Of a DNA stretch of 64,000 nucleotides, positions 1-12,956 are shown in pieces. The stretch comes from Paratinospora sagittata (lineage: Eukaryota > Streptophyta > Magnoliopsida > Ranunculales > Menispermaceae). The translations under genes were made by a program, and so were the position numbers. The notes beneath the pieces were generated by a model. That model had not been told where the DNA came from. It did not search any database and saw only the letters and a program-made list of their open reading frames with translations. Position 1 is the stretch's first letter, and the number at the start of each line of letters is the position of its first letter. The stretch spans positions 4,571,501 to 4,635,500 of the forward strand of contig CM069607.1 in the NCBI GenBank assembly GCA_035771175.1. The letters are read 5' to 3'.

Positions 1-1016
1 GGATGGTTGCGCATCGAAAGATCATGTGCAATGCTGAGCGGATGAAAAGGGGTTTTACCATGGCACCTGACTGTATTGAATGTGTGGGATGTATCGAGGA
101 TGTTGATCATATTTTTCGAAATTGCTCTAGAGCCGTGCAATTATGGAAGCGTCTATTGCAGCCAGGTGAGTATCATTTCCAGAGCAATTTGGATTTCCAA
201 AGCTGGCTTGCTCATAATCTTGCTGGCGTTAATGATTGTAATGTTGACTATGACTGGGCTTCCTACTTTACAGTTGCCGTGTGGGCTCTTTGGAAATGGA
301 GGAATGATTTAACATTTCGTAATCTTCGTTTTCACTTCGAGTATAGCATGACTTGGCTTAAAGGGAAAGTGGCTGAAATCTTTCATGCTTTTCAAGCCAA
401 AGTGGCGGTCCATGATGATGGACTGATAGAGAGGGTGAAGATGGTAGGCTGGTGTGCTCCCAACCATGGTTGGACTAAGCTTAATACTGATGGATGTCTT
501 AAGAATGCTTCATCGCGAGCAGGGGGTGGCGGTCTTCTCCGTGACTATCGTGGTATGTGGTTGAGGGGGTTTGTGGCTAATATTGGTTCTTGTACTGCAA
601 CTGAAGCTGAATTATGGGCTGCTGTTCATGGCTTACGTCTTGCTTGGGAGGAGGGCCATCGTTCTATAGTTTTCGAAACAGATTCGGCTATGGTGGCTGG
701 TTGGTTAAAAGGCAACAGTATGCCGCAGCTTAGCCTTTCCAACTTGGTAAATGAGTGTAGAAGACTCCTTCAGAGAGATTGGATAGTTCAAGTTGAGCAC
801 ATTTACAGAGAAGGTAATAGAGCAGCAGACTATTTGGCTACTGAGGCTTTGAAGTTCAATCGGGGAGTGTGTATCCTGTCTTCCCCTCCCCGTGGGTTAT
901 CCAATATTTTGAGGGAAGATGCAACTGGGGTTTCTTGGCCTCGGAGAGTTCGAGATGTAGTGTGCTAGTTGTTCCTGCTGGGTATCCCCCCTCTTTTCCT
1001 TTTCAAAAAAAAAATT
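1..1016 (+). mobile_element. LINE (non-LTR retrotransposon) 3' end: zinc-binding RT tail plus RNase H
   Basis: An ORF open from the left edge (3-968, 321 residues, stop TAG) matches the C-terminal part of plant L1-type LINE ORF2. Residues about 20-55 hold the zf-RVT pattern (CIEC, then a Cys/His-rich DHIFRNC segment). Residues about 155-285 form an RNase H domain with the acidic positions visible: NTDG, TEAELWA, ETDS and NRAADYLA. In life this protein copies element RNA into DNA at a nick, and the RNase H degrades the RNA strand. The frame is intact to the stop, so the copy may be young, but the reverse transcriptase and endonuclease parts lie outside the window. An A-run at 1007-1016 after a short 3' UTR is the expected LINE tail. 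A domesticated RNase H gene fragment is possible but less likely given the A-run. Confidence 0.88.
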
Positions 1017-4000
1017 AATGCCTAGGCCGAATGCATACTACCACTTATAAACACCAGAATAAAATATATATCTTTAAAAAAACATATCTTAAATTCTAAG
1101 AAATCTACTTCAGATTAAATTGCATTAATAAGTTTGAGTTAGTTTTAAATCTATATATCCTCACCACTTAAAAATTTGATTGCCAAATTGCTATTTGATT
1201 CAGATGGCATCTCTTCATCAAAGTGAGATTAATTATCTGTTAAACACAACCTAGCTAGCTAGGTCAGACTTGATAATCTGAAAAAAAAAAAAAAAAAAAA
1301 GGGTCAGACTTGATAAAGTATTTTTAAGGTCATGTGCATCAATTGACCTAGATCATGTAAAGCATGCTCTGAAAAACTACAATAAGAAATTAACTTCTTA
1401 AAAAATTGATCTATAGGTCTTCCAAAAAAACAAAAATGTTACTTAATCAATCATTTAATTGATTAGGTGATTGAATGGTTTAGTATAGAATTCTAGCTAG
1501 CTATTAACAACAATAATGAATATGACCAACACTTATTAACCGGAGTGAGTCTGCCTCCATTCCTCTTTTATTAATGGGATGAGGTTGCAGTATTGTCATA
1601 TTTTTTTAATTACTTTTTCTTTTTTTTTTTTGGAGATCGATAGGTACCAGAATTTTTTGATTTATTACTAATTTCTTCGGGACACAGTTACATATATTTT
1701 TAGAATCGTTGACCAACATATTTGTGGGTGGTACGAGTTTCGATTCGAACTCTCTACCTCGATGCCCCTAACTAGTGATTGCTTATATTTTTTTGATTAC
1801 TGAGTTTTAAATGTTGAAATGTATGAAGACCAATATAAATTTTATAAAATAACAGAAAGAAACTTTTTTTAAAAAAAATCACATTTTCTCAATGGTAAAA
1901 ACTAAAAATCTTTTATTTTATGGTCACCAAATTCAAATGACCAAACTAATGCCTATAAATTCTCATAAATTATTTATTAATTTACTTCCTATCATAAATC
2001 ATAAATGCAGTAGGAAGCGGTGACTTTTTTTCTGAAAAAAAGAAAGAATAGAAAGGCAGAAAAAATATATGAAGAATTAATTGACGAAGAAATACCTAAT
2101 TTTGGAGTGGGGAGGAATTTAGATGGATGGATGATGGTGCCAGGTGAGCAACCAAATCCAACGAGAAAGGTGGGCCAGGAAAGCTACAAGCATCAACACG
2201 TGGTGGAACGGGGAAGGCGGATGTCATAAAAGCAAAAGAGAAGTTAAGTCCCCCCCCCCCTTGCTTTGTGTTATTGTGGACACACCCTTCAAAGGTCACA
2301 TTGTCAGCTATGTATAACTTATAAGCAGACGAGACGAGACGAGACGACCCCATTTAACTTTTGTCTTCAAGCACGAGAAATAAGGAGAGAAGAAAAAAGC
2401 CGGGTGGGACCCGAACCAGCAGTTTTTTGACCCAATTGAATTTGGCTTCACTAGCCGCCAAACATTGCTCCTGGCTAGTTGTTGACTTTTAACCCGCTAG
2501 CATCCAAAACCTGTGCGACCCGCACCGAATTTGAATGAATTTGATCCAATAGAAACACAAGGCGTGCCGACGTTGCACGTGTCTTAACGTCTGAAATAAA
2601 TAATACAATAAAAATAAAGCTATAATTGAATATATAGTTACGGGCGGATATATACTCATATTTGGCACAACTTCAACTTATATCTCATTATATTTGTAAG
2701 TATATGTTATAAACAGAAGTTGAAAAAAAAAAAAAAAAAAAACTTCATCAACTTTTTGAAAAAACAAAATGTCAAAAGCACTTATAATCGCTATATCAAG
2801 CAAGTGTATAATATATAGATAAATATTTTGATCCTACAATATATAAAGTCCTGTATTTTTATCTGTATATTACGTATATATGTGTAGAACCGTTAAGAAA
2901 GGCATCCATGGAACTATGAATGAGGTTGGAGGAGAACGACACGAAGAAAAGAGGATTGAAATGAGTTTAGCGTAGGTAAGTGCGCGTGCGAGTGTCACAT
3001 GTGCGTGGTCATATTCAGATAGGACAATACATACGTCCAAACAAGGGTAGTTATATAATTGAATGATATTAATTATTTACTTTTTTAATTAAAAAAAGAA
3101 AAGCATTTTTATTATTATTTTATTTTAGTGAAATAAATAAGGGAAGGTGGGGGAAGGGGAAAGTGGCCAAAAGAAGGCGGTGGGTTTTATAATATGGTAT
3201 TGTATGTTTGACAAAAGGGCAAGGGTAAGGTGGCCTTCCTTAAATTATTATTAGGGGCTTTTAATATAAAGAGGTATCACCACACCACGCACCAATGTGT
3301 CCTAATACATGTCGGCTTTTACCCTAAAGTTAAAAACATGAGAGCCCTTTATTGCCGTTTTGTAAAGAAAACTATATATATATATATATATATATATGAT
3401 TAAAGTATTTTTGACCATTTGATTCTGTTCACACCTTCCTCACATGTTTAGGTCATCATCCCATAAGTTGAGGGGCATATTTGGTTAAGTTTGCAAAAAC
3501 ATATTATAATAACTAAAAAGAAATAAAATATAATAAAAAAAAACTTCATTTTGAACGAAACGTGGCATCAATCTAAGCCATCAAAACGTGGTTGGCCCAT
3601 TTTGATTTAATGGACTTTGACTTTCACGACTACTAACTATCGTTGTTGCATCGTAGGCGACGCTAAATAAATAATAACTACTACAACTATAAAATAAATA
3701 CGTATAGAAAAAAAATACTTGGACGGTGATGCAGTGAAATTCCAAAAGTATCCTTAGAAATAAACGCAATTGGTCCGCTAAAACGTGGCAAGAAAGCGAA
3801 GAGCCCGTGGTATTAAAAGGGTCCAATTGGAAAAAAACAAAAATATTGAAAAGTAGAAGACAAGAGATTTGGACAAGGACAACCACAACCGTCCGATCCA
3901 TCGCATTCAGTGACCTTTTTATAGCATTGAACATATCCCAAAATTGGGAGAAAATATCATTGTGGGTCCCACATATTCCACGTGTTAAATTAGAATAAAT

Positions 4001-5099
4001 ATTGATAAGAATTTATGGAAAGGAATAATAACAGACAAAATACGCCCGAAGAGAACGACAAAATCCAAAGCCCTCCGCTCAAAGCCATGCCGTCGCGCAC
4101 TTTCCGTTACAAGACAAAACGGTATTTCAAACTATAAATGGCAGTTTCGTAAATTAAACGACAGAGTGAGGACAATTCAGTAAATTAGAAAAATATGAAA
4201 GAAAAATAAAATACTACGCGTTTGTCGCATGGCGTCGGCCGCACGCAGGAAACTCTTTTGTCTGCTTCTCCCTATAATATATAAATTAAAAAAATTATAT
4301 ATATATTCTTCCCCTAAGATTTAAAAAATAAAAAATAAAAAAAATCTTCCCCTAAGATAAATGAAATGAAAATGATAAAATTTGAAAAAGTTAATAAACC
4401 CAGGTAGCACCTTTTTTTTTTGAATTCCTTTAAAATTATCCAAAATTTTATCATTAATTTTTAATTTCAAAAACATGAATTATCTCATCTCTATTTAATT
4501 AAGTTTTTTTTAGGTGATAAGGTTGATTATGTGAATCTTTTTTTTTTATTCTCTTCAATTAAGATATTTTTTTAATTTTTTTTATTTTTAAGTCAAATGT
4601 ATCATGAATCTATCTTTACTAACCTTTTAACATATAATTACAAACACCTAAAACCGTCGTTATATAAGTAAAAAGACTCAAACTCAAAATTTATTTTATA
4701 TAATAGAATCTTATGCTTTGCCCAATTAAAAGTTAAAGCCAATTCTTAAATTCTACATAATTTAAAAAATAATCAATTATATGAATTCATTTTTTTTATT
4801 CTATTCAATTAAGAATTAAGTTAATTTTTATATTACATATAACTTAAGAAAACGTTGACTACGTAAATATTTTTTTTCTTACTAATTTTGCTCCCTTTAA
4901 TTATAACATTTTATTTTTTTTATAATATATTGAAAAATTAACATTATATAGTTTTGTTAACAAATATAATATAATTTAGTGAATCATAATAAGAGGGACT
5001 GTTTATTTCGGCCGCCCGGTTTGTCGTGTATGGGGGACTCCGTCCAAGCATCGTCGTTCCATAGCGTTTGACTCCACACGCCTTTGCTCGCGTGCGCAC
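1017..5099. other. AT-rich intergenic region upstream of GID1
   Basis: I see no supported gene here. The stretch holds a SINE-like element (separate entry), a poly-C run at 2250-2260, a short GACGA repeat around 2331-2347, a (TA)n run near 3371-3397 and many A or T runs. ORFs of 60-117 codons on both strands have no recognisable domain and biased composition, so they are left out. Several ACGT-core motifs occur (for example near 3785 and 3979), but they are too far from the GID1 leader to assign. Confidence 0.5.
1618..1785 (-). mobile_element. tRNA-derived SINE-like element
   Basis: Read on the minus strand, the segment starts with an A-box-like TAGTTAGGGGC, follows with a B-box-like GTTCGAATC (plus strand near 1738-1750), and ends about 110 bases later in an A-run (the T-run at 1618-1631 on the plus strand). 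Internal pol III boxes followed by a body and a poly-A tail are the hallmark of plant SINEs. I did not find clear target-site duplications. The GAGTTTCGATTCGAACTC palindrome is also compatible with a decayed tRNA-like repeat. Confidence 0.5.
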
Positions 5100-5557
5100 C
5101 TCTCTCTCTCTATCTTAACCTACGCACTCCCCTCCCCTCTTCTCCTTCTCTCTCTTTTCTTCCTTCTCTCTCTTTCCCTCCCTACTTTCTCTCTCTACAT
5201 AAACATTAACTGGGAATCGATCTATTTATCAGACTGTTTTGATTGCAGAGAAATTCTCTCTGTTGTGGTGTTAGTCTGTGTTTTCTTTTTTCTTTTACTT
5301 ACTACTACTTGAGAGAACGAATGACACAGCTCTCCACGAGGAATAATAGTAATCACAGTAAGATTGTGTCGGATAGATTGAGAGAGAAGGATTTGGGGGA
5401 GGTTTGTTTGTTTGTGGGAAGAAGATTCAAGAAATGAGAAGTTGTGAAGAAGAGGATTGGAGGTTGGGGAAGAAGAAGAAGAAGATCTTTGGTGGGTTTT
5501 AGGATTGTTTTGGTGTGATTGTTGTTGTTGTTTTTGAGTTCTTCAAGCTTGTTCTTC
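5100..5557 (+). promoter_or_regulatory. CT-rich 5' leader of GID1 with two overlapping upstream ORFs
   Basis: A long CT-microsatellite tract (about 5100-5200) typical of plant 5' leaders precedes the gene. Two complete upstream ORFs follow: uORF1 at 5321-5437 (38 codons plus stop) and uORF2 at 5434-5502 (22 codons plus stop). The stop of uORF1 and the start of uORF2 share ATGA at 5434-5437. Both end before the main start at 5558. The transcription start is not visible directly, so their inclusion in the mRNA is inferred from the leader-like composition and the short distance. If transcribed, they should reduce or regulate translation of the receptor. Confidence 0.5.
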
Positions 5558-7082
5558 ATGGCCGGAAGTAACGCTGTTAATGTCAATGAGTCTCAGGTGA
5601 GGTTCTTTTTTTACTTTGATTCACTCTGTTTCTTGTTGTTAATCTATTGATGATTTCTGTGGTTTTTTGGAGGCTTAATGATGATTTGGTTTCTGGGTTT
5701 TGCTCAAAATTGGATATTTTTTTGGTGCGTATTTGAAATTGAATGCTAGGGTTGTGGTTTTGAATAGTGGGTGGGTGGTTTTGTTTGGGTTTTTCATTTG
5801 TTTTCAAGGGTTTGAGATGGGTTCTGGATTGTCCTGAAAGGAAAAATATGCGCGCTCTGTTGAATCTGGCACTATTGATTTTGTTGTGTTCTCTTTGATT
5901 GAGTTTGGAGTCTAGGGCTTGATTGAGTTGGGTTCTTGTAGTACCTGTTATGATTTCTGAAATCTTCTTTGGTTTTCAATTCAGCTGTATTACGAACTTC
6001 TGTTTTTTAAGCTCTGATGATTGTTTGATTCAGATAATAACTTATCTCTGTTTTCATTTATGTGTTTACATCAGAGAGCTGTTCCACTCAATACATGGAT
6101 TCTCATCTCCAATTTTAAAGTAGCATACAATCTCCTTCGCCGGCCGGACGGAACTTTCAATCGCCATTTAGCCGAGTTTCTTGACCGGAAAGTACCTGCC
6201 AATACAAACCCAGTTGAAGGAGTCCTCTCCTTTGATTGCTTTGTAGACAGACCCACTGGCCTTCTTAGTAGAATTTACCGGCTAGCGGCCCCATCAGATG
6301 AAGCTGAAGGTCTTCCTGTTAGCTCTTTCGATCTTGAACGGCCCCTAACCACCGAGGTCGTTCCGGTTATTATCTTCTTCCATGGAGGAAGCTTTGCTCA
6401 CTCTTCTGCTAACAGTGCTATCTATGATACCCTTTGCCGGCGACTTGTCCGGAATTGCAAAGCTGTTGTTGTCTCTGTGAATTATCGCCGGGCACCAGAG
6501 AATCGTTATCCCTGTGCCTATGACGATGGGTGGGCGGCTCTTAAATGGGTTCATTCTAGGCCATGGCTCCGGAGTGGGTTAGACTCGAAAGTTCATGTAT
6601 ACTTGGCCGGAGATAGCTCCGGAGGTAACATTGTTCACCATGTTGCAATGAGGGCAGTGGAAGCAGGAACAGAAGTAATGGGCAATATACTATTGAATCC
6701 AATGTTTGGTGGAATGGAAAGAACGGAATCAGAGAAGAGATTGGATGGCAGATACTTTGTTACGATTCAGGATCGAGATTGGTATTGGAGGGCTTTTCTC
6801 CCCGAAGGGGTGGATCGAGACCATCCTGCTTGTAATCCATTCGGTCCAAACGGTGTAGAACTCAAAGGGGTCAAGTTTCCTAAGAGCCTTGTTGTGGTGG
6901 CTGGTCTTGATCTTGTTCAGGACTGGCAATTGGCTTATGTTGAAGGGCTTAAGAAGGCTGGGCAAGATGTGAAACTGATTTATCTCGAACGGGCTACGAT
7001 TGGTTTCTACTTGTTGCCTAATAACGATCACTTCTACAGCGTCATGGATGAGATAAACAAGTTTGTCAATTCTAACTGTTAA
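5558..7082 (+). CDS. GID1: Gibberellin receptor GID1 (soluble, hormone-sensitive-lipase-like)
   Basis: Two exons: 5558-5596 (13 codons) and 6075-7082, joined in phase 0 by a GT-AG intron (478 bases), giving 348 residues; the family is usually about 344-358. The N-terminus MAGSNAVNVNESQ followed by RAVPLNTWILISNFK is the GID1 lid that closes over gibberellin and forms the DELLA-binding surface. The alpha/beta hydrolase core shows HGGSFAHSS (about residue 116), GDSSGGN (about 192, nucleophile position Ser194) and AGLDLVQDW (acidic triad position). The catalytic His of lipases is replaced in the ATIGFYLLPN segment (Ile about 322), the known change that turns the enzyme into a receptor. GA-bound GID1 recruits DELLA repressors for SCF-mediated degradation in the nucleus. 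An intron just after the N-terminal codons is the usual structure of the family. The GID1A, B or C subtype cannot be fixed without an alignment. Confidence 0.96.
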
Positions 7083-7700
7083 TACTATAGACTCACTTTA
7101 CATACAACAAGCAGAAGAGAGAGATACATGTAACAGAAGTTTGACATTTCTCACTCGGGGTCATTTTTTTTCCTCTTTGGGGTATCGTGTGCAGTGTATA
7201 AGAGTGTTTATTACTATGTGGTTTGTGTCGTCGATCGTAGTGGAATGAGGTCTGAATACTTGAGCTGAAACTGGTTGGTTTTTCTAGAGAGCTTGGAGTT
7301 TTGGTATCAAAGAGGGGACTTGGTTCAAATTAGTTAAGTTGGATCAGAGCTCATTCACTGATGTATGTAATGTGGATTATGGACCAAAGTGGCTGAACTA
7401 TGGGGTTCACCTGGTTCAATGAAGCCATCACTGACTGCATTGGAGCTGTTTGACGAAACGGGTCTTCAGTCCGCTAAATTTACGTTATCTCTACATCTTG
7501 GCTGCAGAAACGGGGAGGCGAGATTAAGGGGTAACATAGGTGGTTTATTATTATTACATTTAATGTTTAGCTAATGATACAAGAACTAATTCAGAAACAT
7601 GAATTGAGGGAAATCCATGGTGTTATGAACTTGTGTGCTATATACATGTCTTCTAGACTTATTACATAAAGATGTTTGCTCTTTTTCTTAAAAAAATAAA
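7083..7700 (+). other. Probable 3' UTR and trailer of GID1
   Basis: The sequence after the TAA stop has no supported ORF and contains AATAAA-like and ATAAAG-like stretches near 7660-7710, compatible with poly-A signals. Small ORFs here (for example 7063-7248 and 7389-7574) lack any domain and are treated as chance. Confidence 0.4.
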
Positions 7701-8827
7701 AAAATAAAAAAATAAACTGTCTACCTGTATATTTGCTCAATGGCTGTGAGAGTTCGTATATGTGTTTGGCTCAATTAGGATAAACCAACCATTCTGCACC
7801 TTTTACCATGTAAAAAGAGGATAACCAAAATCGACCCTTGTTTTTTTTTTTTTTTTCATGGAAATCATTAGAATGAGAGGGGCATCATTGATCAAATTGA
7901 AATTTTCTTGGACCTAATGGAATATATCCAAAATGAGGTGTGTGCCATGTCCCTGCAGGTTTTAGTGGTGATCTGCTCAAACCCCACAATGAAAAAAACC
8001 AAAAGTTCAAAATTGGGGGGAGGTTTTATACACACTTCTAGAGGTGTGGAGCAGATTTGCAATCCATTTATGACTAAGAACTGGCAGCGACTCTGAGAAC
8101 AACTTTATTGTATTTGGTAGTTAAGAAAATTTTTCTTAATAATTTTTATTTTTATGGTTGTTTGATTAGAAACTAAAATATTTTCTCATGGTTGTTGTTA
8201 GTTGTGGAGAGATTCTTGAAGAATTTTTTTCGTAGGACTTAAAAAAAATTATGGTGGGAAAATTGGAAATGTTTTTCTCAGCTTATTCTTAATCAACCTC
8301 TAGCTAATAGAATTTTTTTAAAAAAATTACTAATTTCTCAAAAAAAAAAAAACCTCACTATAAACATGAATTAGAGATGATTGGCTGCAACCTGACTGTC
8401 AAATCCAATCACAAATAAAAAGAGTATTCAGAGATTGTACAAAAAGGCTGAATCATCAATCCTTCTTTCTTGTCTGTTCCTGATGTCCAATTTTGGGGTG
8501 TTGCAGTTTGGAATTTGGGATAAATATCAAATGCTAAGAATTTTTGGATTGTTTCATGGGTAACAACACATAAAAAGGGAGTGGGTGGTCTTGGATGCAT
8601 CACAAGGGACCACATGATCACCCTTCAACAGCACCACCTTTAAAAGCTCTTTGGGGATTATTAAAATTGCAGGAACAGCTAAGCTTGGAAAAAGACATGG
8701 GAACCCTGTTTTATTGACTTTCTATGCTCAAAGCCAGAGAGTATGGTTAGCATCAATCAAGTACTATAATATTTTTTAGTGGGTTTCTTGACCATAATCT
8801 CTTCAACATTGTTTGTTTAATAATAAT

Positions 8828-8916
<89 letters not shown>

Positions 8917-11179
8917 TTGTTACATGTCTTATGTGCAATGGCTGTTTCTAAATTAGCTGGTTACACAGTGAATATATTATCTCTAACAGTACATGAAGTC
9001 ATTATCATCAATTGGCTTTTCTTTGAGTGCCCACTTCCTTAAAATTATTAATTTAGTTGTCCACACTTGTCTTTATACCCTAAGTAATTGCATTGTCTCA
9101 ATCCTTATCTAATTTACTATTAAGGTAATTGAAATACTCATTGATATGATATTTAGATAATATATTTATATATGTATAATGCAAATGTGAGCTTTTATTT
9201 ATTTATTATTGTATTTTTTTTATACTTATTTATTTATTTTTTGAGATTGGGTAAAGATAAAATTTGAAACCAGATCTCTTAATTTGCACACCACATGTCA
9301 ATCTATTTCTCGTTATATTTGTTTCACTTTATGATTAAACCATGATTTGATAGCCAAAGCTGAATTTTTAGTCCTTGCTGACTCTTTTCAACCTTTATTT
9401 TTGTTTTTTTCTTTCTTTCATATTTGTTTTTTTTTAAACAGTTTTAAGTACAAGATATTGTCATTTATTGTTAGTCCAGAGGCCTTGAAGAATCTGCACT
9501 ATTTAAAAGTAAACACTAATGGGATGTAATTAGTGTTATCAAATTCGAAGCAACCTGAGATTTGACGTAATTTTTTTGCGGTAATTTTTTTTTTTAATAT
9601 TGATACAAGGTCAGAAAATATTAGTACTAGATCAGAAAAAATCGAAACCCCTCAATAGGACTAAGAAAATGAACACGACAAAGGACGACTTTAAGTAAAG
9701 AAATTCGAATGCGCTTATTTTACTGTAACTTAAAGGTTACATGTTCAAATTTAAAAATATATTAGGTAAAGTTGGTTACGTTGTCTCTCTAATCATATTT
9801 TAAAGCACTATTTTTTTAAAAAGAAAAAATTGAACCCTTAAATAAGTTTTTTAGAGTTATATGTATATATATATACACTGCAAAGGAAAGCTTCTCACTT
9901 TTTGGTCTTTTAATAAATTGCTCATTTGTAAAATTACAAAATTGAAACTATTTCTTTCAGTTGACAGTCTTTTTCTCAAGATTGTAGCTTAAAACCCTTA
10001 CCAGTTTCACATGATCTTCTGCACTTTTATTAACTCTCTTCACATGAAACTTGCAGCCTTTTTCATTTTCTTATCAAGATGTTCATTTGCCAATAAACTT
10101 TAACTATAAAGCAAGTAATTTTTTTTTCTTTTCTAACTTAAAATTATTATTATTATTATTTTTTTTTTTTGTCAATCGACAAATTGATGAACCCTTTTAG
10201 AAGGACAATCTTATAAAGCTTTGAGCATAAGTTTTCCTAATATTCTTTTTAAGAGTCATTTCAAATTCTAACTTATTGCAGCTGATGTTGAATGCTAAGA
10301 AACACTGGTGTGAACTGATGATGGGAACCCATAAACGACAAGAAATGGGTATTAGTTGGAGCTCTCATTTATTGCATTTTTGTCTTCATCGTTCACGCCA
10401 TATATGCCCTATTACTTGAGTCAGCTATATGTAAAAAATAATTATATACCCCACAAATCCTCCCCCCTTTGTCGCTGTTCAGAACCTCTTTCTCTTCAAT
10501 GTATGATCCTGATAGGAAGTTCAGCATTTATTTCTTTTAGTTGCATAATTAAAATGACCATGTGTAGGGCTCCCAATGTAATTTATAGTATACCCATGTC
10601 TTAATTTCTCTAAACAAAAATAAAATAAAATAAAAACTTTTGGGTAATAATCTTATTGATATTTCAAGGTTAAAAAAAATTTCAAATAGAATTAGAAGTA
10701 AAGTTAGATAGGCCTATAGGTAGCTTGCCTGTAGTTGCTACATCTGTAATAATATTCTAACTACAAAAAAATATAACTACACGTGTAATTATATTGTTAT
10801 GATCATTGAATAATACACTATATACATTGAAATGCAAAAAGAAAAATACTAAGAAGATTGAAATCTTTATACCATTTGCTACAAATTTGATGTATCAAGA
10901 CTTCACATCAAATTTATTACATTCTTGAAAAATATGTTATATTAATGAACTAATGTAAAAATCTGATGTGACAACAATTTATAGTAATTAGTTGTTAATT
11001 TCAATCCATTTAACATTGCTCATGCTCCTCTCAAAAAAAATAAAACATTGCTTATGCAAAAAAAAATACATATCAATGATCACAATAATATAATTGTACG
11101 AGTACTTGCACTTCTCATAATTAGGATAACATTTGCCATTTATTTAATAAAAAATGATTTATGTACGCTGAGTGCCAAT
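7701..11179. other. Gene-free AT-rich spacer
   Basis: No coding region or RNA gene is supported. The stretch includes the long (TA)n microsatellite listed separately, several poly-T/poly-A tracts, and short ORFs without domains. Nothing else stands out. Confidence 0.5.
8832..8913. repeat. (TA)n microsatellite
   Basis: About 82 bases of almost perfect alternating TA follow a short (TAA)n run. The reading frame it creates (Ile-Tyr repeats on the minus strand) is an artefact of the repeat. The tract is likely length-polymorphic. Confidence 0.97.
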
Positions 11180-11716
11180 TAGGAGTGACAATATAGATCA
11201 CGACATGATTACACGACTTGAAACCGACACGAAATAAATGAGTTTGAATTTTGCATAAATAGGTACGGATCAAAATATGTTAAACCCGATTAGACACGAT
11301 TAAATTTCAAGTCGACCTGCTAAACCCGAAATTGACCCGTTTAACATGATTATATTTTGTGTTAAAACTTATGTTATGTGAAGACTTTTTAATATTTTAT
11401 GTCATGTGTTGAAATTCTAACTTTATAATATTTTATTTGATCTTTATTATATAATTGTATAATTATGAGTTAAAATTTTTGATTTATATGTTAATTTAGA
11501 ATTTATATATGATAAATATGTTAAAATGAACTTATTAAAGCTTTAAGGGTTATAAACAAGTTAATTTGTTTAACCCGTTTATTAAACATGTCGGGTTTGA
11601 ATTTACATATAATGACACATTATTTAAATGTGTCGTGTTTGGGTTTAATATATATTTCATTATATACGATTACGATATGACCGATTATGACATGGCAACA
11701 CGAATTGTCATTTTTA
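11180..11716. mobile_element. hAT-like MITE with imperfect 8-bp target duplication
   Basis: The ends are inverted and similar: left TAGGAGTGACAATA, right (reverse complement) TAAAAATGACAATT. The flanking 8-mers GTGCCAAT (11172-11179) and GTGTCAAC (11717-11724) agree at six of eight positions, as expected for an old hAT target duplication. The interior is non-coding and rich in short inverted motifs (CACGA/TCGTG, AACCCG/CGGGTT). There is no transposase, so it is non-autonomous. Confidence 0.6.
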
Positions 11717-11926
11717 GTGTCAACCCTATTTTTTGACATTGACACCCAATTCTTTTAGATATTTTGAGAATGCACATATATTTCGTAGCATCCCAACATA
11801 CACACATTTTTAAAATATCTAAAATTTTTTTTGAGAATGCACATATATTTCGTAGCATCCCAACATACACACATTTTTAAAATATCTAAAAAAAATTGAA
11901 TGCCAGCGTCAAAAAATAGTTGTCAC
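11717..11926. mobile_element. Foldback MITE with an internal 67-bp tandem duplication
   Basis: The left arm (11717-11763, containing CTATTTTTTGACATTGACAC) is the near inverse of the right arm (about 11880-11926, GTCAAAAAATAGTTGTCAC). Between them a 67-bp unit is repeated twice (about 11762-11828 and 11829-11895), each with TGCACATATATTTCGTAGC and CCAACATACACACA, almost identical. The element abuts the preceding hAT-like MITE. It is non-coding; the 61-codon minus-strand ORF across it is a product of the repeat. Confidence 0.65.
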
Positions 11927-12339
11927 CCAGCGTATCTTTAGCATTACTGTTATTTAATAAGGAGAAACGGACTTAAATGGGTCTAAATTGTTGTTTACTA
12001 TTGGTCAGTCAAGAGTTTTGTTTTTTGTCTGGTGTACATTTAGTTTCTATTCTGGTCAAGCCTATTGTAGAATAAAAGTGCCTGAAATGGAAAGCCCATT
12101 ATCTAAAGTTATCAAAAGGAGGAGTAAAGAAAAGATGAGGAAGAAACATAATAAATCTTAAAACTACAAAGATGTCGCTTTATAAAAAGAAAAAAACGAA
12201 CAAAAAGTTAAATGGTTTTAGAAGAGAATGCAATATATACTGTAAAGACCAGACCCAACTTGAAATTTCTAACAAACTACATGGACAGAACACTAGAATT
12301 CGAATACAAGAGCATTTCAAACTCTTGCTATATGATGAC

Positions 12340-12956
12340 CGGGGTTTACATAGGTTGAGTTGGATCGGGTTAGAGCCAAAATCTAACCTAACTTAATCTA
12401 AACAGTTCGGGTTAGGTTGGTTTATCGGGTTGGACATAGCCAAAATTCTTATTTGCAACAAAAAAATACAACTTCTTTAGCCAAAAAAAAAGTCAAAATT
12501 TTTTGACACTTCATCATCACAAAAAAAAAAGAAACAATTTAGGCAAATCCTATACCAAGAAAGTAAATTTACAGAATATTAATCATTAAAAAAATCAATT
12601 AGAAAACAAAAATTCTTCAAGAATTTTAACATACAAAAGTAAAGGGCTAATCCTAATAATTTAATAATACTTCAAGATTTTTAATACACAATCAACTAGT
12701 TTGGGAAGCATGCAAATAATAAATGATCAATGCATAATAGTTGAGTAATATAAACTATTATACCTTTTCAAAAAGATCTAGGATTTCGACACTTACGTTC
12801 GGTTTGAGTCGGGTTATTCGATTTTTTATAGGCTCAACTCATGACCCAACCCAAATTGATCGGGTTAGATATTTGAGAACCAACTCAACCCAAATAACCA
12901 ATTTAATCCAACCCAAACTAATTCAAAAGGTTCGATTCGGTTGATGAACACTCCTA
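12340..12956. mobile_element. hAT-like non-autonomous element with perfect 8-bp TSD
   Basis: The 8-mer ATGATGAC occurs immediately left (12332-12339) and right (12957-12964). The termini are short, imperfect inverted repeats (left CGGGGTTTACATAGGTTG, right reverse complement TAGGAGTGTTCATCAACCG). The subterminal regions are packed with GGGTTGG/CCAACCC and TCGGGTT/AACCCGA motifs in both orientations, typical of hAT transposase-binding subterminal repeats. No transposase is encoded; the ORFs inside are chance. Confidence 0.72.

Noticed and set aside
3581..3998. 117-codon minus-strand and 63-codon plus-strand ORFs
   Set aside because: Overlapping, hydrophobic low-complexity composition, no leader or domain; treated as chance.
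8753..8938. 61-codon minus-strand ORF of alternating Ile and Tyr
   Set aside because: It is the (TA)n microsatellite read as protein.
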